From assembly GCA_022770425.1 (NCBI GenBank), contig JALEHY010000052.1, positions 1 through 55,726 of the forward strand: a stretch of 55,726 nt of DNA, read 5' to 3'. Position numbers and translations under genes: made by a program. The notes under the pieces are model-generated. The model saw only the letters and a list, made by a program, of their open reading frames with translations. It was not told the origin of the DNA and did not search any database. Source of the DNA: Parvimonas sp. Its GTDB lineage: Bacteria; Bacillota; Clostridia; Tissierellales; Peptoniphilaceae. Positions 1-10,000 of the stretch are shown one piece after another; the first letter of the stretch is position 1, and the number at the start of each line of letters is the position of its first letter.

Positions 1-13
1 ACACTCTTAAGAT

Positions 14-32
14 AATTTTAATTCTTAAAATT
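14..32. repeat. 8-bp inverted repeat at the window start
   Basis: AATTTTAA (14-21) and TTAAAATT (25-32) are exact reverse complements around TTC. It lacks a clean T-run, so it could be the remains of an upstream terminator or part of the promoter region of the next gene. I see no convincing sigma-A promoter in the first 79 bases; the promoter is probably outside the window. Confidence 0.4.
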
Positions 33-79
33 GTTTTAGAAATTAAAATTACCTTAAAAAATTTAAGGAGGACTAAAAA

Positions 80-1732
80 ATGAAAAAGAAAACAATTATA
101 TCAGCTGTCTGTTTGGCAACTATGATTTCTGCGGCAGCTGTACAATCAAATGTAACTGTAGCGGCAAGTACTGTTTCTGTCGAAAAACCGAGTATGGATT
201 TAGAAAAATTAAAAAACCAAGCTATTTCCGAAATTGAGAATGCAGCAAATAAAAAACTTTCTGAAATTGAAAAAAGTAATGCAAGTGAAAACGAAAAGAT
301 AGCAGCAAAAGACAGAGTTTCAAACACTAAGAGTAGATTTTCAGATATAATTAAAAATGCAAAAGATAAAAAGGATATTGATGAAACAAAAAAATCAGCT
401 CTTGAATCTATTGCCGGAATTAAAAGCGGAACAGCACCTAAGAAAGTAGAAGAACCTCTTGCTAAAGAGGAAAAATTAGATAAGGAAAATAAAAATAGGT
501 CTATTGATGATAAAGTTTTGATAAAGCCAAAAAGTGCTGACGAAAATAAAACAAAAGAAACATTAAGTGAATATGCAAAAAAAGTTAAGGACAAGGTTAA
601 TGCGGATAATAGTTTAAGTAAAGAACAAAAAGAAGAAATAATCAAAAAAATTGATAAAGACTTAAAAGAAAAAGAAGAGTTACTTAATACACCCGGTTGG
701 AATGATGATGTAGTACTTCAAAAGGCTAAGGAATCTATTGACAGATTAGCTAAAAGAAATGCACCTTCTAAAGATGACGGTTTGACAAAGGAACAAAAAA
801 AGGCTGCTATGGATAAAGCTGTAAAGGAATTAACAGATTATGCACAAAATGTTAAAAATAATATTAACAAAGATGTATCGTTGACAGAAATAGAGAAAAA
901 GGAAGCCGTAAAAAGAGTAGACGAAGATTTAAAAGATAAGTTACAGTTATTGAAGGATACAGGATGGAGTGATCCGAATATAGTTAAAAAAATTAAAGAA
1001 TCTATTGACAAGGTTTCTAAAGTTGAAAATAAAACTAAGGACTTAGCTAAAAAAGAAATTGACGAGGCTGTTAAAAAACAAATTGATGAAATAAATGCAG
1101 AAAAAGACGTAACAGATAATGCTAAAGCTAAAGCAACAGAAGAGGTAAAAGCCGAAGCTGAAAAAGCAAAGAAAAATATTGATAATGCTAAGACAAGTGA
1201 TGAAGTTGAACAGGAGAAAAATGACGGAATTTCCGAAATTGAAGGAATTTACCCTGAAATAAATGAAGAAAACAATCAAGATGCTCCTAAAAAAGGTAAT
1301 GAAGACGGAAAAATGAAAGAGAAAAAAGAACCTGAAATAAAAAAAGGAGAAGAAGATAACAAGAAAAACGAAGATAAAAAAACTAAAGAAGATAAAAACA
1401 ATGATAATAAAAAGCCTGAAATAAAAAAATCCGATGAGGACAAAAAGATAAATAATGATAAAAAACCTAAGTCTGATAAAAAAGTTGATGAAGACAAAAA
1501 AGAAGAAGATAAAAAACAACCGAAAATGAAAAAATTAAAAGATAAATCCGATAATAAACATAATAGACAAGAAAATAAACCTTCTAATGAAAATAAACAT
1601 TCAGACACTGAAAAATCAGGTAAAAAACAAAAATTACCTAAAACATCACTGTCAAGTGGAATTTTAGGGTTTGGAGTTTCAGCTGTTATAGGGGCGGTAG
1701 GAGCGTTTTTTACAGGTAAAAAAAGAAAATAG
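80..1732 (+). CDS. LPXTG-like wall-anchored DUF1542 repeat protein
   Basis: A 550-residue secreted protein, probably displayed on the cell wall. Residues 1 to about 28 are a signal peptide (MKKK, hydrophobic core, AxA-type end). The body is helical and charged. Two stretches, roughly residues 46-115 and 318-395, resemble DUF1542 repeats (A-x-x-E-I-x-x-A...K). Between them lie two copies of a about 65-residue unit ending in TPGWNDD or DTGWSDP followed by KESID (about residues 155-235 and 250-315). Residues 400-515 are a very Lys/Glu/Asp-rich low-complexity spacer. The C-terminus is a sorting signal: LPKTS at 519-523, a hydrophobic stretch, then KKRK. The motif has Ser where Gly is usual. The ATG at 80 follows AAGGAGG (65-71). 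DUF1542 proteins in staphylococci are adhesins; a function here is inferred only. Confidence 0.85.
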   Translation: MKKKTIISAVCLATMISAAAVQSNVTVAASTVSVEKPSMDLEKLKNQAISEIENAANKKLSEIEKSNASENEKIAAKDRVSNTKSRFSDIIKNAKDKKDIDETKKSALESIAGIKSGTAPKKVEEPLAKEEKLDKENKNRSIDDKVLIKPKSADENKTKETLSEYAKKVKDKVNADNSLSKEQKEEIIKKIDKDLKEKEELLNTPGWNDDVVLQKAKESIDRLAKRNAPSKDDGLTKEQKKAAMDKAVKELTDYAQNVKNNINKDVSLTEIEKKEAVKRVDEDLKDKLQLLKDTGWSDPNIVKKIKESIDKVSKVENKTKDLAKKEIDEAVKKQIDEINAEKDVTDNAKAKATEEVKAEAEKAKKNIDNAKTSDEVEQEKNDGISEIEGIYPEINEENNQDAPKKGNEDGKMKEKKEPEIKKGEEDNKKNEDKKTKEDKNNDNKKPEIKKSDEDKKINNDKKPKSDKKVDEDKKEEDKKQPKMKKLKDKSDNKHNRQENKPSNENKHSDTEKSGKKQKLPKTSLSSGILGFGVSAVIGAVGAFFTGKKRK

Positions 1733-1746
1733 GATAAGTTGAGATT

Positions 1747-1780
1747 AAGAGCCGTTTTGATTACAAAACGGTTCTTTTTA
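1747..1780 (+). terminator. Rho-independent terminator after the DUF1542 protein
   Basis: A 13-bp stem, AAGAGCCGTTTTG (1747-1759) with CAAAACGGTTCTT (1764-1776), one G-U pair, loop ATTA, followed by T residues. Confidence 0.9.
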
Positions 1781-1819
1781 TGTTCATTTATGATAAAAGC
1801 ATATTTTATAGTATGGCTA

Positions 1820-1848
1820 TTGACTTTTTTTGTAAATTTTGTTAGAAT
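1820..1848 (+). promoter_or_regulatory. proS promoter
   Basis: TTGACT (1820-1825), a 17-bp spacer and TAGAAT (1843-1848). Transcription would start near 1855, just before the T-box leader. The same pair of hexamers with the same spacing precedes rpsL. Confidence 0.75.
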
Positions 1849-1864
1849 TTTAGGCATATTATAG

Positions 1865-2057
1865 TTGCTTTGAAAAAGAATAGTAAATTGTTTTTGTATA
1901 CAAAGAGAGGAGTCGTTTGGTGAAAGACTTTTATATGAAACTTTTGAACCTACTTTTGAGCTTGTATTAATGTTACAGGGTTGTGCCTTATAGCTTTTGA
2001 GTATAAATTAGAGTGGTACCACGGCTTTCGTCTCTTGGAGATGAAGAGCCGTTTTTT
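1865..2057 (+). promoter_or_regulatory. T-box riboswitch (tRNA-Pro sensing) upstream of proS
   Basis: The core AGAGTGGTACCACGG (2010-2024) matches the T-box consensus. TGGT in it would pair with the ACCA end of uncharged tRNA. The hairpin ACGGCT...AGCCGT (2021-2051) plus the T-run to 2057 is the terminator that the T-box bulge competes with. A plausible stem I runs from GCTTTGAAAA near 1865 to CTTTTGAGC near 1962, with specifier GAACCTAC. CCT at 1949-1951 is a proline codon, matching the downstream gene. Known T-box logic: uncharged tRNA-Pro stabilises the antiterminator and turns proS on. The leader is compact, about 190 nt, so some stem II elements may be missing; I have not folded it fully. 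Confidence 0.88.
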
Positions 2058-2077
2058 ATTTTAAGGAGGAATTTGTT

Positions 2078-3781
2078 ATGAAAATGAAAAGATATTATAT
2101 GCCAACACTTAGAGAAGATCCGCAAGAAGCTGAGATTGTAAGTCATAAGTTGCTTTTAAGGGCAGGGATGATCAGAAAAAGTGCAGCGGGGATTTACTCT
2201 TATCTTCCTCTCGGATACAGAACAATAAGAAAAATTGAAAATATTGTAAGGGAAGAAATGGATAGAATTGGCGGTTATGAAATTTTGATGAGTGCATTGC
2301 AACCTAAAGAAATTTGGGAACAGTCAGGAAGATGGCAAACTTTCGGACCTGAAATGTTTAAAGTAAAAGACAGAAATGAAAGAGAGTTTTGTCTTGGACC
2401 TACTGCTGAGGAGTATTTTACAACTTTAATTACAGGAGAGATTAAAAGTTACAAACAGTTGCCGTTGAATATTTATCAAATTCAAACTAAGTATCGTGAC
2501 GAAAAAAGACCTCGTTTTGGGATAAACAGAGCCAGAGAATTTTCAATGAAAGACGCTTATACTTTTGATGTAAGCCCTGAAATGATGATAGAGTCTTATA
2601 AAGAGATGTGGGGTGCTTACGAAAAAGTATTTGACAGACTTGGACTTAATTATAAAATTGTTGCGGGCGATGCGGGAGCAATGGGAGGAGACAGTTCTCA
2701 CGAATTTATTGCTCTTTCCGATGTTGGAGAAGGTGTTATTTGTTATTGTGATGAAAGCGGATATGCCGCAACAGACGAAAAGGCAAAGGTTGTTTATGAC
2801 GTTGACGAAACGGGAGAAGAAAAAAATCTTGAACTTGTTTATACGCCTAACTGTAAAACTATTGAAGAAGTTGCAAACTTTTTGAATGTTCAAAAAAGCA
2901 AATGTGCTAAGGCGGTAGATTTGATTGTGTCAGGAGAACCTGTGATTGTCTTTATACCCGGTGACAGAGAACTTAATATGACAAAACTTTGTGCTTATTT
3001 AGCTGTTCCCGAACACGAAATTGAAATGATGAACGACGAAGTCATAAATAGCATAGGAACAATTGCCGGATATACAGGTCCTGTTGAATTGAATGTAAGA
3101 AAAATCGTTGATAAAAGAGTAACTTTAATGAAAAATATCGTAGTAGGCGGAAACAAAGAAAATTACCATTACATAAATTGTAATTTCAATAGAGATTTTG
3201 AAGGAGAGGTCGTTGAAGATTTGGTTATGGTAAAGGAAGGAGATGTTTGCCCTATCAGTGGAAAGCCTTTAAGTTTTGCAAGAGGAATTGAAGTCGGAAA
3301 TATATTTCAACTCGGAACAAAATATTCAAAGTCTTTAAATGCGACTTTTCTCGATGAAAACGGAGTTAGTCAATATTTTTGGATGGGAAGCCACGGAATC
3401 GGAATTACAAGAAGTGTTACCGCAATTATAGAACAAAATAATGATGAAAAGGGAATTATTTGGCCATTGCAAGTAGCTCCTTATCATGTAATTATTACAG
3501 TTGCAAATATAAATGATGAAAATCAACTTTCACTTGGAGAAAAAATTCACAATGAACTTGAAAAATCAGGTGTTGAAGTAATGCTTGACGACAGAAAAGA
3601 AAGAATAGGCGTTAAATTTAATGACAGAGATTTAATCGGGATTCCTCTTAGAATAACTGTAGGTAAAAAAGCAAATGAAAATATTGTAGAATTTTCCACA
3701 AGAAAAGACGGAGAAAATATAGAAATGTCTTCTGAAGATTCAATCGCAAAAATTATTCAAGCAGTTAAAAATATAAAATAA
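2078..3781 (+). CDS. proS: Prolyl-tRNA synthetase (bacterial type with editing insertion)
   Basis: Charges tRNA-Pro with proline in the cytosol. The 567 residues match the length of the bacterial class II form that carries an editing domain between motifs 2 and 3. Motif 2 is visible in YRDEKRPRFGINRAREF, followed by SMKDAYTF, and motif 3 in GSHGIGITR. The N-terminal part (RAGMIRKSAAGIYSYLPLG) is typical. The region from about residue 220 to 400 corresponds to the YbaK-like editing insertion that hydrolyses Ala-tRNA-Pro. ATG at 2078 follows AAGGAGGA (2063-2070). A single-gene unit with its own T-box leader and terminator. Confidence 0.97.
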   Translation: MKMKRYYMPTLREDPQEAEIVSHKLLLRAGMIRKSAAGIYSYLPLGYRTIRKIENIVREEMDRIGGYEILMSALQPKEIWEQSGRWQTFGPEMFKVKDRNEREFCLGPTAEEYFTTLITGEIKSYKQLPLNIYQIQTKYRDEKRPRFGINRAREFSMKDAYTFDVSPEMMIESYKEMWGAYEKVFDRLGLNYKIVAGDAGAMGGDSSHEFIALSDVGEGVICYCDESGYAATDEKAKVVYDVDETGEEKNLELVYTPNCKTIEEVANFLNVQKSKCAKAVDLIVSGEPVIVFIPGDRELNMTKLCAYLAVPEHEIEMMNDEVINSIGTIAGYTGPVELNVRKIVDKRVTLMKNIVVGGNKENYHYINCNFNRDFEGEVVEDLVMVKEGDVCPISGKPLSFARGIEVGNIFQLGTKYSKSLNATFLDENGVSQYFWMGSHGIGITRSVTAIIEQNNDEKGIIWPLQVAPYHVIITVANINDENQLSLGEKIHNELEKSGVEVMLDDRKERIGVKFNDRDLIGIPLRITVGKKANENIVEFSTRKDGENIEMSSEDSIAKIIQAVKNIK

Positions 3782-3798
3782 TTTTAAAAATACAATTT

Positions 3799-3836
3799 AA
3801 AGAGTATATCAAATTTTTTTGATGTACTCTTTTTTT
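3799..3836 (+). terminator. proS terminator
   Basis: A 15-bp stem, AAAGAGTATATCAAA (3799-3813) with TTTGATGTACTCTTT (3818-3832), one G-U pair, followed by Ts. Confidence 0.88.
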
Positions 3837-3978
3837 GAAAAAATTTTTTAGTTTGGATTTTAATCTTAGAACTTTGAAAAAAATTAAATTTTAGTTTTTA
3901 ATATGAAAATTAACTTATTATATTTATCGTATTAAACAATTATAAATACAATCTGAAAGAAAAGGTTTTTTAAAGCCG

Positions 3979-4007
3979 TTGACAGCTTTGAAAATTTATA
4001 TTATAAT
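3979..4007 (+). promoter_or_regulatory. Promoter of the surface subtilisin gene
   Basis: TTGACA (3979-3984), a 17-bp spacer and TATAAT (4002-4007), a perfect consensus sigma-A promoter. The 5' leader to the ATG is about 80 nt. The rest of the 3840-4090 gap is AT-rich with nothing else I can name. Confidence 0.85.
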
Positions 4008-4092
4008 GCAAATATATGAAAATAACATTAAATCTTAAGTTTATTGAAATTTGATGCTATTTCCATATTACATTACATAAGGAGGGAGCAAT

Positions 4093-7000
4093 ATGAAAAA
4101 GAAGTGTAAGTTGTTTTTGGTAATATTTTCCGTTTTTTGTATATCATTTTCGAGAAATGTATATACTAAAGACATTGCCGAACCAACAGAGAATGTGCTG
4201 ACAAATTTGAAAAATCAAGTTGGAAATTTGTTAGATAATGATGATGGCAAACACAGGTTTATTGTCGAATTGTATGATGACTCGTTTAATATTTTTGAAA
4301 ACGTTTTACGACAATTGAGTGTAAAAAACCAATCTTCGTATATCAAAAAGAAAGCACAAAACAGATTGTCAAAGCAAGAGGTTGCCATTGAGAAAATAGA
4401 AAAACATTTAAATGATGAAAAGGGAAGTTCAAACTCTGATGTTGAAATAAAACCTGTTTCAAGATTTAAATCAATAGCCAATGGGTTTGTTTTGGAAATA
4501 AATTATGATACTGCAAAAGAGATAGCATCTTTGAATTTTGTAAAAGGTGTTTATTATGATGCCGAAATTTCCAAACCCGTTAATGAAATAAAACCTCTTA
4601 TGTCAAGCAGTGCTTCGATGATAGGAGCAGGAACTTCTGAAAGAAGAACTTACAGTGGAGAAGGAAGGGTTGTTGCAATTTTAGACAGCGGTGCAGATTT
4701 TAATCATCCTGATATGAAAATAACCGACGTATCAAAAGCAAGATGGAATAAAGAATCTGTTAGCGAAAAAATTAATTCTTTGGGATTAAAAGGAAGGTAC
4801 TATTCTGATAAAATTCCTTATGCTTACAATTATGCGGAAAAAAATGATGAGATTATTGATAAAAATTCAAAAACCGCTATGCACGGAATGCATATTGCAG
4901 GAACAATTGCCGCAAACGGAAAAGTAAAAGGAATTATTCCGGAAGCGCAATTACTCATTATGAAAGTATTCGATAATGAAAAAGGAACTACGAATGTTTC
5001 AACTTATGTAGAGGCATTGGATGATGCGGTTGCACTCGGAGCGGATTCGGTAAATATAAGTATCGGGTCTTTGGAACAAGGAGTTAACAATGTTCCTCTT
5101 ATTATGAAAAATGCTATTGAAAATGCAAAAAAATCAGGAGTTGCAGTCGTAATATCTGCAGGGAATGATACACATTTTTCAAAAAGACAAGGAACGAACC
5201 CTTTAGTTGAAAATCCGGATTGGGGAGCAATTGCAACACCGTCTGTTACAGAAAATTCAATGTCTGTCGCAAGTGTGGATAATCTTAAAAAATTTGTTGC
5301 AATAGGCGGTACAATTAAAACAAAAGAAAAAACTTTTTCTTTTGAAGTATTGGAACCGGGAGATAAACTTAAGACTAAAGAAACCGCCTTTAAGTACGGT
5401 ACCGAGGTTGAATATGTTGATGTTGGATACGGGATAGACGATTCAGACTATAAAGAAAATGGAAAGTCAAAAGTAGAAGGTAAAATCGCACTAATTTTAA
5501 GAGGTTATGATAAGAGTAAGAAAGAGCTTGAAAACAGTAATGTTTGGTACTACAATTCTAAAATAAAGAAAGCTCAGGAAAACGGAGCCATTGCAGTTAT
5601 CATAGGAAACCATCTAAATAATAATGATGGACTTCACGGTATGATTCAGATGAGTCAAATTGAAAATGATACGGTACCTGCATGGAGTATAAGCCACTTT
5701 TCTTATTTGAAACTTAAAGAAAATGAAAATAAGAAAATTACTTTATCAAAAAATGTAAATTCCGATTATCCTACCGGAGGAGAACTCTCTGAATTTTCCA
5801 GTTGGGGACCTACCGCATATCTTTCGATAAAACCGGAGATAACGGCACCGGGAGGACAGATATATTCCACTTTGAATGCTGATTTTAAAAATGTTGAAAG
5901 TTCTTACGGGTATATGAGCGGAACTTCTATGGCGACACCACATGTTACTGCGGCTTATTCGGCTGTGTATGGAGAACTTGAAAAAATAGGATATAAGGAC
6001 GTTAACAAATCTTGGTTTGTGAAAAATTTGTTGATGTCTACTGCAAAACCGATTAGATTTTTAGGAAACGAAGAACTGTTTTATAGTCCGAGAGGACAAG
6101 GAGCGGGACTTTTAAATATTGATGATGCTGTAAATAAAAACTTTGTTTATGCTGTGGATAACAGATCATCTTCCACATTTAACCAAAGTAAAATAGAATT
6201 TAAAGATTTAAAAAATTCAAATAAATTGGATTTTGATATAAACTTAAACAGTATATCAACCGATAAGGTGAATACAGAATATGATGTATCCGTTTATTTA
6301 CAAACAGATGATTTGGATTCAGAAAAGAAAAGTGTTACATTGACACCTATGTCTGTATTGAAATTTAAAAATGTCAAAACTGTTAAATTGGAAAACGGAA
6401 AGGCAAATTTTAAATATAGTGTGGATTTTTCAGATGAGGTTTCCAAGTTGGAACTTTCTAAAAAATTTCCAAACGGATACTTTTTAGACGGGTATGTGAT
6501 TTTCAAACCTAAGGATAAAAATTTTTCTGAGATTTCTTTACCGTTTTTAGCTTTTAAAGGTGACTGGGAAACTAATCCTCCGATTATAGAAAAATTTATA
6601 AATGATATGGATTTGGCAAATGGAGAAAAACCGTTCTGGTTGAAAAATTCATCTGATAAAGATATTATAAAATCAATGGTGAATATAGCGGATAAATCAA
6701 AATTGCATTTTACTCATTTCTATTCTGAAAAAAGTGATGAGTTTGGAAAATCAGAACCTGTTGTATTAGGATATGATTTTGAAGCGACATCTCAAAATCG
6801 TTGGGATGCGGAATATATTGCAAAGAAAATTCCTAATTTTATAAGTCCTAACGGAGATAATAATTTAGATTATTTAGCGTTGAGAGCTGTGTTTTTAAGA
6901 CCTTATACAGACTTAAACATAAGTGTTAAAGACGGAGCGGGGAAAATTGTGTTTGAAAATAATTCATCTGTCAGAGAAGGTAGCAGAACTTACAGTGTGC

Positions 7001-10000
7001 CGGGAAAAATAGATGTTAAGTCCCAATCTGTTGAAAGTTGGGGGTGGAACGGAAAAGATAAAAACGGTATTACAGTTCAAGACGGAAAATACACTGTTTC
7101 TGTTTCGACTAAAATACAAGACAAATCTGATGCAAAAGCACAGGTTATCAGTAAAGAAGTTGTTGTTGATACGGTTTCTCCGAAATTGACGGAAATTGTA
7201 GATAAGGAAAAAGAAAAGTACAGAACTTACCGCTTGTCATTGAAAGCAACAGATGATAATTCTAAAATAAAATCAGTTTATATGACTTATAGTTATAAAA
7301 ATTATAATTCCATTAATAGTGATGAAATAAGGACAGGAGTTGTGTCTTTGGATTATAATTCTGCGACAGGTGTTTATGAAATACCGCAAAGCGGTAAATA
7401 TTTCGATTATGAACCTATAGAAAACTCTGAAAAAATTGTAATTGAAGATTTTGCGGGAAACAGAGGAATATACAACTTTAATGATGAAAATCTGAACAAT
7501 AAAGTAAATGTAATCAGAGAAAATAAAGAAGATTTACAAGATATTCCTAATAATAATTTAAAACTTGTAAATTTGGAAAACCATAGAGAGTATTTTGATT
7601 TTGATTCGTTACCTAATGGAAATTATGAAGTAAAATTTGTAAATAATCCAAATGGATATGAATATAAATTTTATGTTGATGATAAGCAAACAAATAAGAT
7701 TAGTTTGAACGCTGAAAAACAAACTGCTAAATTAAGAATTGAATTTAAAAAGAAAAATATTGAAAATACAGGTGTTGTACAAGTTTCCGTATCCAATGCG
7801 AATTTATATACGGGAAGCTATAAATTATTTGCAACTAAGGTCGGAACAGAAGAAAAAATATATTTTGACAGAGTATTATCAGATGTAGAAAGTGCTTACG
7901 AACTTAATTTACCTGAAGGAAAATACAAACTCGATATTGAAGGTACGGTTGATACTATGAGCTTTGACGGACTCGGATTTGTTGAAGTAAAAAGCGGACA
8001 GAAAATAAAGAAAACATTGACTTTTTATACAATGACCAAAGAAAATGAAGTACAAATTATATTAGATTCAGGTCAAAAAATAGATACTGTAAAAGAACTT
8101 TTCGGAGATGATTTAAGACAAAATGTATCAGGATACGAATTGTTAAATCCTTATAAATATTTCATCATTGAAAACTTAAAAACAGGTGAAATATTCAATG
8201 ACTCATACCCTGTTAAGCAAAAGTTTAAAAATAAAGTAGTTGAGGTAGGTAAGGTTAATTTAATCGAAGGACAAGATGGTTCCTTTACTGCAAAGATTGT
8301 TATTCCTATGGGAAATTTTAAAATTTCATTTAGAGGATATGATGCAAGTAAGTATGATGTGTTTGAAGATTATATGGGAAATAGTTTAAATTCTGTTACT
8401 GTTTCTGAAAAATCAAAAGAAAGAGGTAAAATTTCCGTTAATACGATTATAAACGGAGATTTTAATAACAAGCCTGATGTTAAATATTATTTGATTGACA
8501 GTGCAGGACATAGACTTGAAGATTTGGAAAAAGTTCCGTTTGGTAAATATAAATTGTACGGACAGGTAAATGATAATAATTGGGAAACGGAAAGAGAATA
8601 TTATGAGGTTTCTGTTGCAACAGATGAGCCAAAAACCGAAAAAAATGTAAACATTGATGTAAGATGGTTTAACAAAGGAGCGGATTTTAAAACTCAACCG
8701 ACTTTAAACTTAAAATTGTCGGGAAATAACGGTAGAATTTTTGACGGATTGGACGTTGTTTTTAAAAATCTTGAAACAAAAAAAGAAATTACAAGAAAGC
8801 TGGATAAGTTAGCCTTTAAAGATGTATTTTCAATACCTTACGGTAAATATCAAGTCGAGATTAAAGATCTTAACAAAGATTATAAGTATAATATCACGGG
8901 AAATTCTTCAGTGACAGATAATTCAAGTTTTGAAATTAAAAATTTAGAGGAAGAATTGACTTTGGAATTTATAAGAACTGTTAAAGACAATTCAGTTGTT
9001 TTCGATAATTCTTTAGTTATAAATCAAAAAGTCAAAGAAGAAGTTGTTGATGATATAATCTCATACAGTTTGGAAAATGAAAAAAATAAATATGAAAGTA
9101 AAAATTTGAAGATTCAAAATGTAGAAGCCGGAGAATATACTTTAAGAATAAAGAAAAATACAACTAAATACGTTGCTTTGTTTGATACAATTAAAGTAAA
9201 AATCAAAGCGGGAGAAAATTTTACGGAAGTTCCTCTTGCGAAAATTGCTGAAAATATAGTTTTTAACAACATAGGAAAGGTTGAAAAGTATGGAGATATT
9301 GTTGCAAAATATGAAGCAGTTTACGTAAAAGATGATACTAACTTGGTATTTAAAGAAGGAGAATTTCCTGCAGGAGTTGAATTAACTGTAAATTTAAAAG
9401 AAGTTAATTCTCCATATAAACTAAAGCATAATGAAAGCAGAAAAGTTATTTTAAAAGGACAAGATGAATTAAAATTTGAATTTGTTGTTGAGGGCGTTGA
9501 AGAAATTTTAAATTCGTTAAAGAATGATATAGCAAAGGCGGAAAAAATTGATTTATCTTTATATACAAAAGATTCTGCGGATAATTTGAAAAAAGTTATT
9601 TCAGACAGTAAAGAATTATTAAAAATTTCTGATTTAGATAAAGAACAAATTGAAAAAGCAATAAAAAATCTTGAAGATGCAGTAAGGAATTTGTCCAAGT
9701 TATCGGAAACACAAGATGATAATATCGTGACAATCACAGATTCTGACAATCTTGTATCAGTTACCGGAAAAGATTTGTCAAAGTTTGAATTGAAAGTAAA
9801 TGTGGTTGAAAATGCAAATGTAACTTCACTTTTAGGAAAAAAATTTACTTTGTTTGATATTTTGTTTAAAGACATAAATACAGGGAAATATGTTGAAATT
9901 TCAAACGGAGATTACAAAGTTGTGTTGAAAAAGCAACATAAAAAAGAAGTTGTAAATGTATATTATGTTGCTGAAGACGGCAATTTGACTTCAATTGACT

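Noticed and set aside
73..645. Long - strand reading frames opposite the first surface protein and in its Lys-rich tail (to 1857)
   Set aside because: They mirror low-complexity Lys/Glu codons, lack ribosome sites, and translate to Phe/Ser/Leu-rich nonsense.
9321..9875. 184-codon - strand frame inside the subtilisin gene
   Set aside because: No ribosome site, composition typical of an antisense shadow, and the + strand frame is clearly coding.
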